In this document: piece by piece, positions 24,101-35,134 of the stretch
How positions within the stretch are numbered: position 1 is the first letter of the stretch
Layout of the letters: the number at the start of each line of letters is the position of its first letter
From: Gymnorhina tibicen
Taxonomy: Eukaryota > Chordata > Aves > Passeriformes > Artamidae
Length of the DNA: 64,000 bases
Direction: 5' to 3'
Assembly: GCA_013399875.1 (NCBI GenBank)
Contig: VXAZ01008135.1
Location: 372,001 to 436,000, forward strand
Program-made: the position numbers and the translations under genes
The notes under the pieces: model-generated
Database searches by the model: none
Told to the model about the DNA's origin: nothing
Seen by the model: the letters and a program-made list of their open reading frames with translations, nothing else

Positions 24101-27100
24101 ATCAAAAATCCCTACAGATGAGATACAGGGAGCTGTGAATGCTATTTTTTCATCCCTACTTTCTAACAGATACTCTCTGCAGGCCAAGCTGAGCGGTGGA
24201 AGATGAAGGACAGCCCTCTTGTCGGCACACAGTTTTCTTAGGAGTTACAGGACTTCCATGATATCAAATTCCTGCATATCTCCTAAATCAATCTTTGCTG
24301 AACACAAAAATCTTTACTGAATGTAAAAACTGGTGCATTGCAGATTCTTCCATTGAGCAGGTCACAAACAATCCCTTTTCTTCCAAAACTGTCTCCCTCT
24401 CCCCACCTCTAAAACTAGTAACACTTTCCAGGTATTTATCCTAGCTCTTAGTGTGCAAGGATCATAATTTTGTGGTGAGCGTGGAGTAAATCTAATTTTT
24501 CTTTCATCACAAATACTCATTCCAGCTGGAATACACAGAAAGCAAGGCTCAGCTTTGATAGTTTTAGCTGTAAACAACTTTGTCTTTAAACCAGCAGTTA
24601 TTAAAATCACCCCAGAAATCTTTTTAGCTCTTGTCTGTTCTCTCCTGCCAGGTTTTTACCTGAAGGAAGAGCACGGGCTGGGTATTGGAGCAATCCTCCC
24701 CAGGCAGGAGGGCTCAGCAGAGACTTGCAGAAACTGTTCTAAGAGGTACACACCAGGCAGCAATGAAACCAGATGTTGCTTAACTCATCTTCTGTTGCTC
24801 ACTCCATTCCCAAAGCCTCTGGATTTTTAGAAGACTACAGAGGCAGCATTTCTGCCCAGCTAACTGCTCACCGGATAGCAATGCAGTTTGGGCCTGGCAT
24901 CAAAACAGATCAGTGCTTCATTCTCAATGCTAGTGACTCAGGGTGAGGACAAAACCAAAATTTGCAAGGAGCATCTTCACCTCCGACCTGCTTTCAGCAA
25001 CCTCTTTTTCAAGAGATGCATATTCAGACTGAGAAAAAGCAGGGTTAACTTGTTTCAACAAGTGAAACAGTCTTTTTTTTCTTCTTGGACGATTTCACCT
25101 CCAAATATAAAAAGAAGATTTATTTGCATCACTACTAGCCTTTCTAAGCATCAGAGAATCCCAAAAACGCTCCCTGATGATGATGCTCCTTCCTAATAAT
25201 TTAAAAAACCAACAGCAACAAAGACCAAATCCCAAAGCCTCTCCTCACATTCAATTCCTCCTGATATTTTCACATATGCAGGCAAAACCATCTCTTATTA
25301 ATGCCACAAGGCTGCCAGAATTCAAACTTTTGCTGTGTGTTCTCCTTAACAACTCTCATTTAGAGCGAGCAGGTGGCGAGAAGGAAGCAGAGCAAGAGAG
25401 AAGACGATTATTTTGGGAAAGGAAGTGGTAACTGCTACTAGCCTGTCAAACAGCATGAATGGTGGAAATCTGAATCATGCTTTTACTGTATGAATGGCTA
25501 ATTCCAACACACTGTCATAAACAACGATCCTTTAAAAGGATGTAATCTCCCTAACAGGAAAAAATACACCTGTTAGAAAAAGAGCAGGATCTGAAGCAGA
25601 AACGGAGGCAAAACGGAGATGGGCCAGCTTGAGCTCCTCTTCCTGTGACATTCAGGTGCTGGTCTGCAGGGCCTGCACCACACTTTGCAACAGAACTGGC
25701 CCATTGCAAGTAACACTTGGAAGAAGGTTAGAGGCTGTCAAGCTGGAGTTAGGGGGAAATTACAGCTACATTTTTAGCTTCCTTGAACGGAGGCTCCTCG
25801 GAGTCAGTGCTGCCAAGACGAAATCCTAGCAAGTAAATGACATATTTAGAGGGTGCCTGTTCATGCACAGAGGTACTACTACAATGACAGGGATTATGCA
25901 CCAAGGAAGTTTTATGGCATATATTTAACGGGTGGCTTGCTGCCACAACTCGGTGTACAGTGTGTCTTCCAGACAGGAATTGAGAATCTCAGCATTAACA
26001 ACAACCTCTCCACTGCCTGCAAGCAGAGGGCAAGCTCCTAAGCTAGCAGTAGATGCTGGGTGCCTCTGGAGTTACAGTTTTTAAGTGATCTTATTAGTTT
26101 TCAGTGTTTAAACAAGTCACTTTCTATCTTGTGTTTTTTTTCCTGTGTCCGCCCCTCCGGCCCTCGTTTGAGGGTGACCACAGTGGTTCCTGCCTGCACA
26201 GAAGGGATGGCTCAGCTGCTCTGCTGGCAGCTGCTGAACCATCACAAATTAGGGCTTGCTGTACTGAAGTATGTGGAAATTGGTGTCTATCTTAGTGCAC
26301 GGGACTGTAACCACGGTGGTGCAGCAGCTGCCTCCCAACAGCTGAGCCAACCCTGCAGCAAGGGTGAAAAATGAAAGGGACGGCGAGAACGACTTCAGCA
26401 GCCCTCGGGTGAAGCACACTTGACTTAATGCTGAACTCTGGGGAGTTACACATCTCCTGCTTCAATTTCTCAGCTGTAACGTGGGTAGTTTCTCTCCCAC
26501 ACACTTCCTTGGAATGGTGCTACACGGATGTGTGCATAATTCTGTAAAGAATGCCACAGAAATCTGCAGAATGGGTACTACTGCTGATTATGCAAAGCCC
26601 TTGAGGAACACGCACCGTTCTGTTTGCTCCACTAACAAAAAGATTCTCGTACAAGTAAGTTACAACTTTATTGCTACAAATGAAAAAGAGCCCCATCACC
26701 TTATCCCCCCTTTTTTATTTTTAATAAATAAATCTACTGATAAGCAAATCACAAGAGAGGCATGGCAACCTTATTCAGGGAAAAGAGCAAATGCTATTGC
26801 TATGCCTCCACCTCTGCACTAGAGCCATTCCTAAGGAGCTCTTCTGCAAGGAGTAATTTCAGATATCACTGTCAGATGCAATGCCTGCAGTTGCCATGTT
26901 ATCCACATGCTTCCCTAGGACAAGCTCGATATTCTTATCAGCTCTGCATAGCAATTTCTCTACCAGATACTGTGGCTGCCTCTGCTGCGCCTTTCAGCTT
27001 TTGGTGTCCATTCCAAAGCTATTTTAGTGCAGTTGTTATCTGCACTGCTTGTGATACGTCCTGGCTGCCACCATCTGTTTCTTTCTCTTTACAGAGAGGT

Positions 27101-29170
27101 GCAGTGGCTCCCTTCACTAATGTGTCCTCTGGCTCAGCATCTTGACACAAAGCTGTTCCCACTGCTTGCTACCAACCCACTTTTTTCATTAGCAGGAATT
27201 CCGTAATCATGACAAGAGTCATTTTTAACCGGGATGTGCAAACAAGGGAACTACCTAGGGCACTGCAATCCGAGATTAAATATAACCTGCCCTCCCCCTC
27301 GCTCTCACCCACACTCACAGAATGGGCATTGCTCAGTTCTTCCCTTCCCACTGCATGCCCAGTTGCTTTGGCTACACACTCTGTGACATCTCTATTCACT
27401 ACAGCTGCAGCTCTCACACGGAGAAGACCATGTAGATATGTTGTACTTTTAATATATTCTTGTCAGGCTTATATCAAATAACACGCTACAGGATGCCACT
27501 TGCATCTAAAACTGAAGCAAAATACACAGCAAGGCAGATACCACACAGCAGAGTCACCCATTCTCTCAGGCCCACAGGAAAAATCAAGAATATTACAAGG
27601 TTCCATTTAAAAACATAACACTGGGATTTCCAGCTATTGAGGTGCTCAGTGAAATCCAGAAAATTTACACTTTTTTTTGCACATGGTATAGAAGAAGAAG
27701 GCATTTAAATCTTAGATTTTTAAAGGTCTTTCTAGCTTGGGAAGCTACAAATAATATTCATTGCCTAGTGCAGACTGGCTGCAATACAATTCTTCATTCA
27801 CCCCACTAACCATACACCTGGAGTAAGTCCTTTGCCTACAACACCACGTACACATGATTAATACTGGGTTTAGTTCCCAAACAAGAATGAACATTTATTC
27901 ATATGGCAAAACAAGATGATAATTTACAGGTGCATTTGAAATGCCACAAACAAATCCAGTCAGGGTTCTTTTCATGTCGCTCATCTCAAAGTACTTTGCA
28001 GTTTTCCCTCTAAATCCCCAACCCTGCCCTGTTTATTTTTAGCTGTCCAATCCGGGAATCTAAGGAATAGAAAAAACAACCTTATCTGCCTTCCTCAAAT
28101 AAGGAAGAGTTAAACAGTGCTACTGACAAGTACAAATAAACAAGCAATATGGTTGCAATGTGTTAATTAACTATCTACAAGAGTGGGATTGTCCTTACTT
28201 GTGTGCAATATACTCACAGAATAAAATTCTTACTTAAAAAAAAGGCTGAGGCTGTGAAATGACAAATACCTTATTTGCTTTTTACCTTTGATAGCTGTTA
28301 TCAAGGCTGCTTTATTATTTACAAATGCGTGGTTTTTTCCTCATAGCTCACTCTCCCAGGAGTGACATTTTTCACAGCTGAACCAGGGAAGAATTGCTCC
28401 TAAGTCTCACCAGCCTATGCCAAGGAAAGCTTCTTGCATAGGCTGGGAAGAGAAAGAAGAGCTCGCTTGTGTGTGGTTGCTGCCTCTTCCTTCTTTTCTG
28501 GAAAGAGCTGGAATGGTGCTCTTTATGCAGCCACAGGTGGGGTGGAACAGAGAGGGAACTGGGCCAAACCTGGACCTGGGAAACCACTGCAACACAGCCT
28601 TTGTCTGTCATTTTTAATACCTATCTTTTATTTTGTTTTGCCTGAATTTCAACATGGATAATTATAGCCAACAGCAGGCAAATGGCTGCCTCTTTTAGGA
28701 ACTGCACCCTGAAAAGGCATGAGGTAAGTTAGAGAAAAACCTGTTATTCGGTGCTTGTTGTGAAAACACGAAGCAAAGGAAATTCCAGAGGTGAGGTAAA
28801 ACATAACCACCTAACAGTTCTAAACCAGCGGGAACCACTTAGAGCCGCCTGCAAGAGCTGCCTTCCCACTGACCCGCATCCAGCAGCTCCCGCCCGGGGA
28901 TCCCAGGGCTGTGTGGTGAGTTTAGGGACACAGCTACCACGCTCCCCGTGTGCAGCGACAGCCACACTCCTCCAGCACCCCATACCCGTCTCACTGGTGT
29001 TGGGATAAACCCGGGTGTTGGGCAGTCGCTTTGCCGGAGGCATTTACACACAACCTCCGCATCGTGCGGTGCTGCCCAGCTAGCCGGGCTGCTCCGGCAG
29101 GGCGCTGCCCTCCGGGAGCTCGCAGCTCAGCTGATGCACTTGTGTTTCCCGCGGCCAAGGGCTCTCTTAC

Positions 29171-29294
29171 CTAGTTGGGCGGCCCCCTCTGCCGGGTAGT
29201 CCGGGAACTGGCCCTCGGAGGGGACGCTGACGGTGCGGCGCAGGCACCGTCCACGGGAGGCATCCTGCGGCTCCGGGACGCCTTCTGTAGGCAC
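29171..29294 (-). CDS. RASAL2: RASAL2 internal exon with conserved RRTVSVPSEG segment
   Basis: The exon encodes 41 codons plus one base: it starts VPTEGVPEPQDAS, continues RGRCLRRTVSVPSEGQF and ends PDYPAEGAAQL. From R-G-R-C onward it matches human RASAL2 closely; SYNGAP1 has a related LRRTVSVP. The first 13 residues are more divergent. The acceptor is TTTTCCCGCAG|GTGCC and the donor is CAACTAG|GTAAGAG. Entry phase is 0, matching the 35-kb exon, and exit phase is 1, matching the next RASAL2 exon (not in this window), which should begin by completing a Glu codon. R-T-V-S-V-P fits a basophilic kinase site and resembles a 14-3-3 mode I motif. The exon lies in GC-rich DNA about 380 bp from the assembly gap. 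Confidence 0.95.
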
Positions 29295-29676
29295 CTGCGG
29301 GAAAACCATGCCGACAGCTGTTAACTCGCCACCAGGCCACGCCGATAACGTGCCATCTCCATAGGGCACTTCCTTAGCTGCTCATCTGCTAATACCTCTC
29401 GGGCACGGCTTGGCACTTGTGGCCTCAGCACAGAATTCCGCATGCCCCCCGGGTGAGGAGCACGCCAGCCCAGCGACGGCCGCGAGCAGGGGTCAGCAGC
29501 CTCCGCTGCACAGGGGCCAAGCCACAACCCGGCCACCCCCCACTGACAAAGGCCACCCCGACTGACCGCCCTGCCTTTCCAAACCGCTTCCCAGGGCCGG
29601 ACCCGCCGCTGCCTCCACGCTGGCAAAGCCAGGCACAGGCAGCCGCTCAATGCCACCCGCAAAACCCTGGAGCAAC

Positions 29677-29876
29677 NNNNNNNNNNNNNNNNNNNNNNNN
29701 NNNNNNNNNNNNNNNNNNNNNNNNNNNNNNNNNNNNNNNNNNNNNNNNNNNNNNNNNNNNNNNNNNNNNNNNNNNNNNNNNNNNNNNNNNNNNNNNNNNN
29801 NNNNNNNNNNNNNNNNNNNNNNNNNNNNNNNNNNNNNNNNNNNNNNNNNNNNNNNNNNNNNNNNNNNNNNNNNNNN
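29677..29876. other. Assembly gap (200 N)
   Basis: A run of exactly 200 N. The round length suggests a placeholder rather than a measured size. The right flank is a GC-rich 22-bp tandem repeat, which may explain why the assembly broke here. The gap lies in an intron, so no known exon of the gene is lost. Confidence 0.99.
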
Positions 29877-29890
29877 CCGGGCGTTGTGTT

Positions 29891-29934
29891 GGTGGCTCCC
29901 CCGCGAGCCGGTGGTGGCTACCCCGCGTGCCGGT
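29891..29934. repeat. GC-rich 22-bp minisatellite at the gap edge
   Basis: Two adjacent 22-bp units share GGTGGCT, CCCCGCG and GCCGGT and differ at two positions; a third unit begins as GGTACCC. The array starts about 15 bases from the N run and probably continued into it. Confidence 0.75.
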
Positions 29935-30034
29935 GGTACCCGTTACCATGCCCGGAACTCGCGGCTGGGCGGGGCTCCCGCAGGCGAGAACAGACAACAT
30001 CACCCAATTTAATCGGCAACATTAAAGTAGCAAA

Positions 30035-30128
30035 GTAACTCAAAAAGATCCCCTCTGCATCTCCTGGGACTGACACATTTTGTAACTCAAAAAGATCCCC
30101 TCTGCATCTCCTGGGACTGACACATTTT
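30035..30128. repeat. Perfect 47-bp tandem duplication
   Basis: The 47 bp from 30035 to 30081 are repeated without a mismatch from 30082 to 30128. The unit begins GTAACTCAAAAAGATCCCCT. Complete identity points to a recent duplication or to a contig-end artefact near the gap. Confidence 0.97.
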
Positions 30129-33100
30129 GAACAGTTGTATAAAGGGCTCTGTGGTCGGGCTAATGCACTCACGGCTGGGGAAGCACCACCCCACGAGCAA
30201 GTGCACAAATAAATACCATGTGAAAACCAAAGCAGACATCTGCAACCTTCCCAACACTCCTCTAGCCCCTGCCACTCCAGCAGGCAGTTCAGCAAAGGAT
30301 TGAAGAGAATGACACAGTCTTGCAGAGTCAGAGCTCTAATGGTGATTCAGCCTTTCAGCTCATTTTTTTTCCCCACCTGGCTTTGTTATCCTCTTCTTTG
30401 CTCTGCTGAGACTTCACCAACCTGGGAATTCTCTGACCCTGAGCTGACATGCTGAAGCTGCTGGTTCAGGGCTGGGATCTAAGCAGAGTTAACTCTGTGA
30501 TAAAGAGGTACACAGGGACAGCCCAAATGCCGATCATTTCGGCAATCTTAACAATTTTCATCATAGGCCACGTTTCCATGACAAATTTCACCATTTAATG
30601 AGGATGGGTTCAGAGCTCAGACTCTAAATCCTTGAAAAGCATCCCAGCTCACCTGCCACTGAACATACTTTTTAAGTATAAAAAGTCTGTATCTGGGATT
30701 CCTAGCAGTTTGATGATGAGGGGATTTCAGAAGAAACAGGACTAAGAGCTTTCAAAGCACTTAATGCCTCTTAAAGGCAAACTAAGATAGTCTCCTTAAA
30801 AAAAAGCAGGTGAAAAAAGGTTCTTCACTGCAGATAATATTTGTCAAGACTGGAAAGAGTGGTTCAAGACAAACTTGAGAATTTGCAGACTGTTCTGATC
30901 TAACAGTCAGGAAGTTTGGAATCACGTCAGAAAAACAGTTAAATAATTCATTTTAATTTTTACCTTTCCCCACAAAGTTAGAAGCTGGCTAAAATTTTGA
31001 CATGGAAATCCACTTTAAAAATGTTGACAGCAAACATTTCTCTGGGCTTCCGGAAATTAAATAATTGAATTTGCCTGGGAATTGAGGCAAATCTTATCTT
31101 GTGGCTGGGTTCACCTCTGACAAACTCTTCTTTACAGGTGAAACATGTTTGCTGTAAGGCCCCAACGTGACAAGTCCTTCAAAGGAGGGCAGTGGGATCT
31201 GGGAAGGGCTTCCCCTAGGGCCCCACGCAGCAGTGTTTGCTCCTGCTGTTTTCCCTTGGGATCACCACTGTCATACCACTACTGGTGTCAGTCCCAGGAG
31301 ATGGAAGAGTAGGAAAACACATCCCAGCTGTCCTGCTGCTGGCCTCTGTCACCAGCACCAGGGAGCAGGAGATCTTGTCACAGTGAAGGCAGGTCTTTGC
31401 CATCCTTTGCCCTTGATTAAAACCACCTCTAAATCCAAGAAGAAAGATGAAGTTTGGGTGCAGGGAGGAAAAAGGAAGAGTCTAACGCAGTGGAAAGCAT
31501 TGCTCATCTTCATTTCCAAGCGAACACGAGACTGAAACGCTGTGCAGGACTGCAGCCAAGCTGCTGACAAAGCCTAACTGAAAAGCAGCCCAGAGCCAGG
31601 TGCAGCCATTTGTCACATCCCTCAGAGTGGAGGTGCTGTGCACGGTGCTGTCTGCCTGGAACCACGCTCCACGAACACTCCTTCCCTTTCCCTCTTTTAA
31701 ATGGCTCTGATTTTGCAGACACTTCTGCTGTACCCTCACAGCTCCTCCCACCCTATGGAACAGGTATCACAGAGTGGATGAAAACATCTACACCTTCCTG
31801 ACAGGGGCAAACTTCTCCTTGTAGAAAAACTCCCTCATTTGTATGGGCATCAATCTAGACCTGTTCTCCTTGTCTTGGAAAGCGCTGTTAAATATTATCA
31901 CACGGGGATATGTTGTAATATCTGCACATCTCCTGGCACTCAGGACTCCTTCTGTGCTAAGTCGCCTCTCATGTTCCTATGGGGATTCATTTGCTTTCTA
32001 CTTACTTTTTGGGCATTGATCTCTTCCTTTCATTAATAATTTTCATTCTTCAGTCTCACCTATTCTCATTTTATAAAGTTGACAAGGTGTCAAGCAATTA
32101 ATGTGTTTCTACACTACGCAAGGTGATACTGCCAGACTATTTTTGTCTACGTAATTATAGATGTTTTTGGATCAAGTTGCACTTCAAAAGGTATCTGATT
32201 TTCAACCTACTCTCACTCTCGCACAGCACAAAACTTCTCTTGTGCATACTTTATTCCAACTGCCTTGGCAACAAATCCATAGTGGTGGGACACTATGAGA
32301 AATGAGTTTTCTTTACTACACTGTTTATTTCTGTACTGTTCCCTCGGTCTTAAAAATCTGCAATTCATAGTGCTGTATTTTAGCAGCACTAACTGAAAGA
32401 AACCAAACTTAGCATTAGACCTGAAACAATGGAGAACTCTTCCATTTACCTGTTTACATTTCGGATCTGTTTTTCACTCTCTGACTCGGACACGCATACC
32501 CGCAGAAGGATTTTACAAAGTAGTGTAAACATACATTCCTGTTCCCTTCCAGGTTCATGTGGGCCAAGCTTCTTGGACTTTTATTCCATGAAATAACAAA
32601 GCAGATGCCCAGAGAATAAAATGAGATGTTTCAGGCTTACACCTTTCAAGTTATGTCAGCCTTGCAACGATGCGAGTGCTCCCTCTGGGCTGCAAGGGCA
32701 CTCGGCTGTTACCATTCTTCCTTCTTCCCCCACACCCTCCCGCCCACTGGTGGGTATCCTTCTGTCCTGAACACTGTTCCTAAGATCCTCTCCAGCAGCC
32801 CAAAGGAATTCTGACCCACTCACCCTATCAGCAATGACCTCGTTCAGAGCAGGAATCTCTCCTGCTCCTGCTGCCTACTGCCTGGCTTGAGTCAGCAGAA
32901 CACTTCCTCCAGCATCACCTTTCCAATGATTTTACTTTAAACATAATCTTCATTTTTTTTTCTTAATGTAACCTCCCTCTTCTTCATTCCCCTGGTCTTT
33001 GCTTAGGCTCCCTGTCCCAGTGGTCCCACCCAGGAGCTTTTTATGATTCCCCTTGTAGATATTTTTGCATCATTATGCTCTTAGCAAGCATCTCCCCCCA

Positions 33101-34700
33101 CTGCCTTAGGCCTTTGTGCACTCCTGTTTCTAGATCACATTTCACAGAGCCTCTTTCAACTCTGAACGACTTGCCAAGAAAAATTTAACTGCGCTGCCAC
33201 CCCTCCCCTTTCTCATGAAGGCTGCAAAGGGACACTCCTAGTTCAGAAAAATTAGAAGGAGGTGTAAATCCAGAGTTATCAGCCCTGTGTCTCTCTCCCG
33301 ACTGGCAGTTGTTGTACACGTTGTGTGTTTCTGTGAGGGGCTGTCTGCACGCTGCTGTGTGTACAGACTCAGAAGCCAGACCAAACCAACCTCTTCTTTT
33401 CCTGCAGAGCACTCACAGCTCTGCAAGGAGTTCCCTTTTTCCTTTCACTTCACAGGAGTCACAAATTACTTGAAAATCAGAATGGCAAATCTGACTCCAG
33501 CTACAGGCTTCTGAAACAAATCCCATTATCAGCATGTGCAGTCACACCTGCACCAAAGGCATGTCTGCTTGGCCCAGCTGCATGCAGCATTTCCCAAAAC
33601 AAGCTATTTCTCATTGTGATAGTGCAGGAAGATTCCTTTGAGAGCACACTGCAAGAATTTACACGACTGCTTGCTTTCTTGGGGTTACTGCTAGCTTAAA
33701 CCTCAGGCTCTCTAGAGCCTGATATTGAATTTCCTCAGCTTCTGACAAAACCCAGCATGTATTCAAACATAGCATATAATGAATTAACACACCAGTGACA
33801 CGTCGGACTTCTCACATTTACTCCTCAGGATCTACTCAAAAGACTCATCTTACTCCCAGCAAAATGCTTTCAACTGTCTGTGGTAGGAGAAATAAGAACC
33901 CCTAAGTGCATGATTACCACCTTCAGGTAACTATTTGTGATACGAGCCAGTGCTGTCTGCAATCACATTTCCTTAATGAGATGCATCCTTTTGGTCCAGC
34001 TATGCTGGTACAGCACTGTTTTAGAACTGATTCTCACATCTCCTCAAGTTTCTGCAGTGCATGCTTTAATTGCTCAGGTGTCAGTCCTGTCAGACTAGGA
34101 AAGGGATTACACAGTAAACAAACACCATTAAATGGGCCTTCCATTTTGCCTGCCTTTGATCACCTCTCCTACGCATCAGCATAAATGCTGTTCTCTTCTA
34201 ATAACTCAAGTCCTTCTCTAAGCCATTTCCTCCCACTCTCCCTATGCAAGGGGATATTTCATTGCAAATAAGCCTGAGCACAGCTGACTAATATTGTGTT
34301 CCACACCAGAAACAGGTCTCAGTCTCTAACAGCCATATATAGAAGCTTCAAAAGAGTCAAGAAAAAAACGCAAAAACTTGGGTCATCTCCAAATATAGGA
34401 AACTGTGGTATTAGACTAAAACTCACGGATAAAAAGCCTTCCCTGTTCCCTACCTTTATGCTGCACTGACATAAAGAGGCAGGTTTCCACACCCGTGGTG
34501 GCTTTAACTACCATTCAAAGGAGTGGTAACACAGGAAGACACCGTGGCAGACAAACCCAGGCTGCAGGACTGCAGGAGGGAGTTTGCACTCAGGCTGCTG
34601 TCACCCCTTCCACGCAGCCAGAATCTGGGCCTGCTGCATTGGAACTGTGGCACCACGCCATCCACGCACAGGAGAGCTTAGCTCCCCTTTTCACTGAAGG

Positions 34701-34895
34701 GTAAGGGACCTTAAAGATCACCTAGTGCCAACCCCCTGCCATGGGCAGGGACATCTCCCACTACACCAGGTTGCTCAAGGCTGTACCCAGCTTGGCCTTG
34801 AACATTTCCAGAGCTGGGGCATCCACAACCTCTCCGGGCAACCTGTTCCAGTGTCTCACCACTCTCAGAGTAAAGAATTTCTTCTGAAATTCCCT
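34701..34895 (-). mobile_element. CR1 LINE 3'-end fragment close to the RASAL2 PH exon
   Basis: The plus strand reads GGGACCTTAAAGATCACCTA, CCCCCTGCCATGGGCAGGGA, CCAGGTTGCTCAAGG, GGGGCATCCACAACCTCTCC and GGCAACCTGTTCCAGTGTCT, which is CR1 in reverse complement. It lies about 110 bp beyond the donor of the exon ending at 35007 and in the same orientation as the gene. Confidence 0.93.
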
Positions 34896-35006
34896 TTTTC
34901 AAAGGATTTGGGAGTGGAATAAAGGGGAGATGAAGAAAGCTGCCTGGTCCTTCACCAATAAAAGCCAGAAGGCAAATACTGAGGTGCCAACGCAAGCTTG
35001 TCTCAC

Positions 35007-35134
35007 CTCCTTCTCCCTGTTGAGCAGCACCAGCTGGCTGTCGGTCAGGATGCAGTATTTCCTCTCCCACGTTGTCATCTCGGTGTAGGGGGACTGGCCG
35101 CAGGACAGCCTGTGGGTAGGTGGTCCCTTCACAT
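35007..35134 (-). CDS. RASAL2: RASAL2 internal exon, start of the PH region
   Basis: The exon encodes V-K-G-P-P-T-H-R-L-S-C-G-Q-S-P-Y-T-E-M followed by TTWERKYCILTDSQLVLLNREKE. This is nearly identical to human RASAL2 as I remember it (LLNKEKE in place of LLNREKE). The W-E-R-K-Y-C-I-L pattern is the first strand pair of a PH fold. The acceptor is TTTTCTGTTCCCAG|ATGTG and the donor is GGAG|GTGAGA. Length is 128 nt: two bases complete a split D codon, then 42 codons, ending in phase 0. PH domains of this family help target RasGAP activity to membranes. A transcript starting inside the preceding intron could use the internal ATG (YTEM) as a start. A CR1 remnant begins about 110 bp downstream in the intron. 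Confidence 0.96.

Larger units (their letters stand above)
1..29170 (-). other. RASAL2 intron (incomplete), leading to exons beyond position 1
   Basis: The donor at 29170 has no matching RASAL2 acceptor exon in the window. The next expected exon (starting VPAERS, with the basic SKRLKGSIKRTKSQ segment) is not found on the minus strand, so it must lie beyond position 1. Within this stretch are the alternative first exon and CpG island near 18.6 kb, two more GC-rich blocks (3.3-4.4 and 9.0-9.5 kb) and CR1 remnants at 1271-1332, 5476-5565 and 16186-16401. The long parts 9.7-16.1, 16.4-18.2 and 19.1-28.7 kb contain only short simple repeats and no gene I can support. Confidence 0.7.
29295..35006 (-). 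other. RASAL2 intron between the PH-region exon and the RRTVSVPSEG exon
   Basis: About 5.7 kb bounded by GTGAGA and CGCAG splice sites. It holds a CR1 remnant at 34701-34895, a perfect 47-bp tandem duplication at 30035-30128, a GC-rich 22-bp repeat at 29891-29934 and the 200-base assembly gap. The remainder, roughly 30130-34690, is ordinary intronic sequence in which I see no feature. Confidence 0.85.

Noticed and set aside
1..29170. Search for the next RASAL2 exon (VPAERS start, KRLKGSIKRTKSQ segment)
   Set aside because: No minus-strand frame in this stretch matches, so it is taken to lie outside the window.
29417..30025. Open frames running through the N gap
   Set aside because: The unknown bases are read as open; no real sequence supports them.
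34725..34922. Plus-strand 65-codon frame near the PH exon
   Set aside because: It lies inside a CR1 fragment in antisense and is not a gene.
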